From Myxococcus sp046520405 (GTDB lineage: Bacteria > Myxococcota > Myxococcia > Myxococcales > Myxococcaceae), in assembly GCA_046520405.1 (NCBI GenBank), contig JBKGHI010000349.1, positions 1-7,656 of the forward strand: a DNA stretch of 7,656 nucleotides, read 5' to 3'. This document shows positions 6,704 through 7,656 of the stretch, in pieces. The notes beneath the pieces were generated by a model that searched no databases, was not told the DNA's origin, and saw only the letters and a list, made by a program, of their open reading frames with translations. Position 1 is the first letter of the stretch, and each line of letters begins with the position of its first letter. The position numbers and the translations under genes were made by a program.

Positions 6704-7155
6704 CTCCCGGTGCGGCGGCGCCCCGGGAGCGCGAGAAGCGGGCGGGCTGGGGGCTGTACCTGTTGGGCTTCGTGCTGGCGTCTCTGGGCGCCCTGGCTGC
6801 CGCGGTCGTCTTCTGGGTGGCTTGGGCCGCTGCCTTCTTCCTGGGCCAGGTGATGGGGGTTGTGACGGACGCCGCGTTTGCGTCTGGCCTCCTGCTCGTC
6901 GGGGCCCTTGCCGGGATGTGCGGGGGCGTGGTGGCCGCGGTCGTCACTGCGTTGTGCATGAGACTGGTGTCAGGGCGCGGTTCTGCGGTGGCCTGGTTCA
7001 TCTTTGCGGGCTGGGTCGTCGTGGGCGCAGTGGGCTCCCGGATGACAGGTGGAGGTATCATCGAGGTCTGCGGATGGCTGGCGGCCTCCACGGTCGTTGC
7101 CGTCGCGGGTGGTTTCGTTCACGAAGCGCGCAAGGCCGTGCCTCGGCCTGCGTAG
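6697..7155 (+). CDS. Small polytopic membrane protein, candidate immunity protein
   Basis: This 152-aa protein has a charged cytoplasmic-looking N terminus (PREREKR, 9-15) and about four hydrophobic segments: roughly 18-48, 61-90, 95-114 and 119-141. They are Gly/Ala-rich with small-xxx-small spacing typical of packed helices. The tail (HEARKAVPRPA, 142-152) is basic. No enzymatic motif or named family is recognised. The start ATG overlaps the stop of the 405-aa gene (ATGGTAG, 6697-6703), and AAGGA at 6683-6687 lies 9 nt upstream, so the two are translationally coupled. A small membrane protein directly downstream of a VgrG-linked cargo candidate is the usual place for an immunity protein against a toxin acting on the membrane or in the periplasm; that role is inferred from context. 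It could also be an unrelated inner-membrane protein. Confidence 0.78.
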   Translation: MVAPGAAAPREREKRAGWGLYLLGFVLASLGALAAAVVFWVAWAAAFFLGQVMGVVTDAAFASGLLLVGALAGMCGGVVAAVVTALCMRLVSGRGSAVAWFIFAGWVVVGAVGSRMTGGGIIEVCGWLAASTVVAVAGGFVHEARKAVPRPA

Positions 7156-7198
7156 ACACAGCGGAAGGCTCCGCGCCCCCGTGCAGGGACCCGTGTCT
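7154..7198. terminator. Nested inverted repeats at the end of the vgrG operon
   Basis: An inner hairpin, GCGGA (7161-7165) with TCCGC (7170-7174) and a 4-nt loop, is enclosed by a longer-range pair, AGACAC (7154-7159) with GTGTCT (7193-7198), beginning at the stop codon of the membrane-protein gene. No T-tract follows on either strand, so intrinsic termination is uncertain. The position between two convergent genes makes a bidirectional transcript-end structure plausible. Confidence 0.35.
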
Positions 7199-7295
7199 GC
7201 TGATGTCGGGCTTACAAGGGGCGGCCGCGCCTGGCCACCAGAGCTCGCGTGGAATCGGGCCGAGTCCCAGACCCGAGGGGGCGTGCCGCGGTGGC
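7156..7295. other. Convergent intergenic region
   Basis: These 140 bp separate the convergent membrane-protein and glycerate kinase genes. Apart from the nested inverted repeats at the left end, I see no gene, tRNA, attachment site or insertion-sequence end. Short open frames crossing it lack ribosome binding sites and recognisable protein character. Confidence 0.6.
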
Positions 7296-7656
7296 TCAGC
7301 GCCCCTTGAGGCGCTGCGCGGCCCAGCGCGCGGCGGCCTCGCATAGCACCTTCGACGGCGCTTCGCCCTCGGTCGCGTGCGCGCTCAGCTCCACCACCTC
7401 GTGGAAGAGGTCCACCTCCAAGCCCTCGTCCCGCCGCACCTGCCCGGCGAAGAGCACCACTGGGGTGCCGTGCTCGCGGGCCAGCCGCGCGATGCCACCC
7501 GGGCCCTTGCCCAGCGACGTCTGTCGGTCGAAGCGCCCCTCACCGGTGAGCACCACGTCCGCCATCAGCACGCGCCGTTCCAGGCCCAGCGCGCGCGACA
7601 CCAACTCGTAACCAGGCACCAGCCGCGCGCCCGCGAGCGCCAGCAGCCCGAAGCCG
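7296..7656 (-). CDS. Glycerate kinase, C-terminal part
   Basis: The gene reads leftward, ends at TGA (7298-7296) and is open to the right edge, so only about the last 119 residues of a family usually 370-430 aa long are present. The visible part has the C-terminal signature of the GarK/GlxK (type 1) glycerate kinases: FGLLALAGARLVPGYELV, then ADVVLTGEGRFDRQTSLGKG (the D-x-x-x-TGEGR-x-D-x-Q-T-x-x-GK block involved in substrate/ATP binding), then PGGIARLAREHGTPVVLFAGQV, where the family has a V-x-x-A-G strand-turn. It phosphorylates glycerate with ATP in glycerate/glyoxylate metabolism. The GTG at 7619-7617 is an internal valine, because family sequence continues upstream to the edge. It is convergent with the vgrG operon and not functionally linked to it. 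Confidence 0.9.
   Translation of the reverse strand, partial: GFGLLALAGARLVPGYELVSRALGLERRVLMADVVLTGEGRFDRQTSLGKGPGGIARLAREHGTPVVLFAGQVRRDEGLEVDLFHEVVELSAHATEGEAPSKVLCEAAARWAAQRLKGR

Noticed and set aside
1..7656. CRISPR array, tRNA, rRNA, insertion sequence or attachment site
   Set aside because: No regularly spaced repeats, cloverleaf-like segments, transposase reading frames or long terminal repeats were seen on either strand.

Overview
The window is GC-rich DNA with strong G/C bias at third codon positions. It comes from a free-living bacterium; the codon style and gene mix (large VgrG, TonB-like transducer, NAD salvage pair) suggest a myxobacterium such as Myxococcus or Corallococcus. 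That placement is inference, because no rRNA or taxon-specific marker is present.

Layout, left to right: (1) the 5' part of a minus-strand gene running off the left edge, encoding a membrane-anchored Pro/Ala-rich protein with a TonB-like N terminus; (2) a 113-bp divergent intergenic region with a small inverted repeat; (3) a plus-strand pair encoding nicotinate phosphoribosyltransferase (pncB) and an enlarged nicotinamidase-type hydrolase (pncA-like), 7 nt apart; (4) a 105-bp gap with a good extended -10 promoter; (5) a plus-strand operon of vgrG (type VI secretion spike, 828 aa), an unrecognised 405-aa protein and a 152-aa multi-helix membrane protein that overlaps it by 7 bp; (6) a 140-bp convergent intergenic region with nested inverted repeats; (7) the C-terminal part of a minus-strand glycerate kinase running off the right edge.

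The two metabolic genes form a short NAD salvage route: nicotinamide to nicotinate (PncA), then nicotinate to nicotinate mononucleotide (PncB). The vgrG operon looks like an orphan type VI secretion module: a spike with a C-terminal Ig/transthyretin-like extension, a soluble cargo candidate without a signal peptide, and a small polytopic membrane protein as candidate immunity protein. No T6SS structural genes and no PAAR protein are visible here, so the apparatus would be encoded elsewhere. The 405-aa/152-aa pair is the best candidate for something undescribed. Its effector/immunity role is inferred from gene order, size and topology, not from a recognised catalytic domain.
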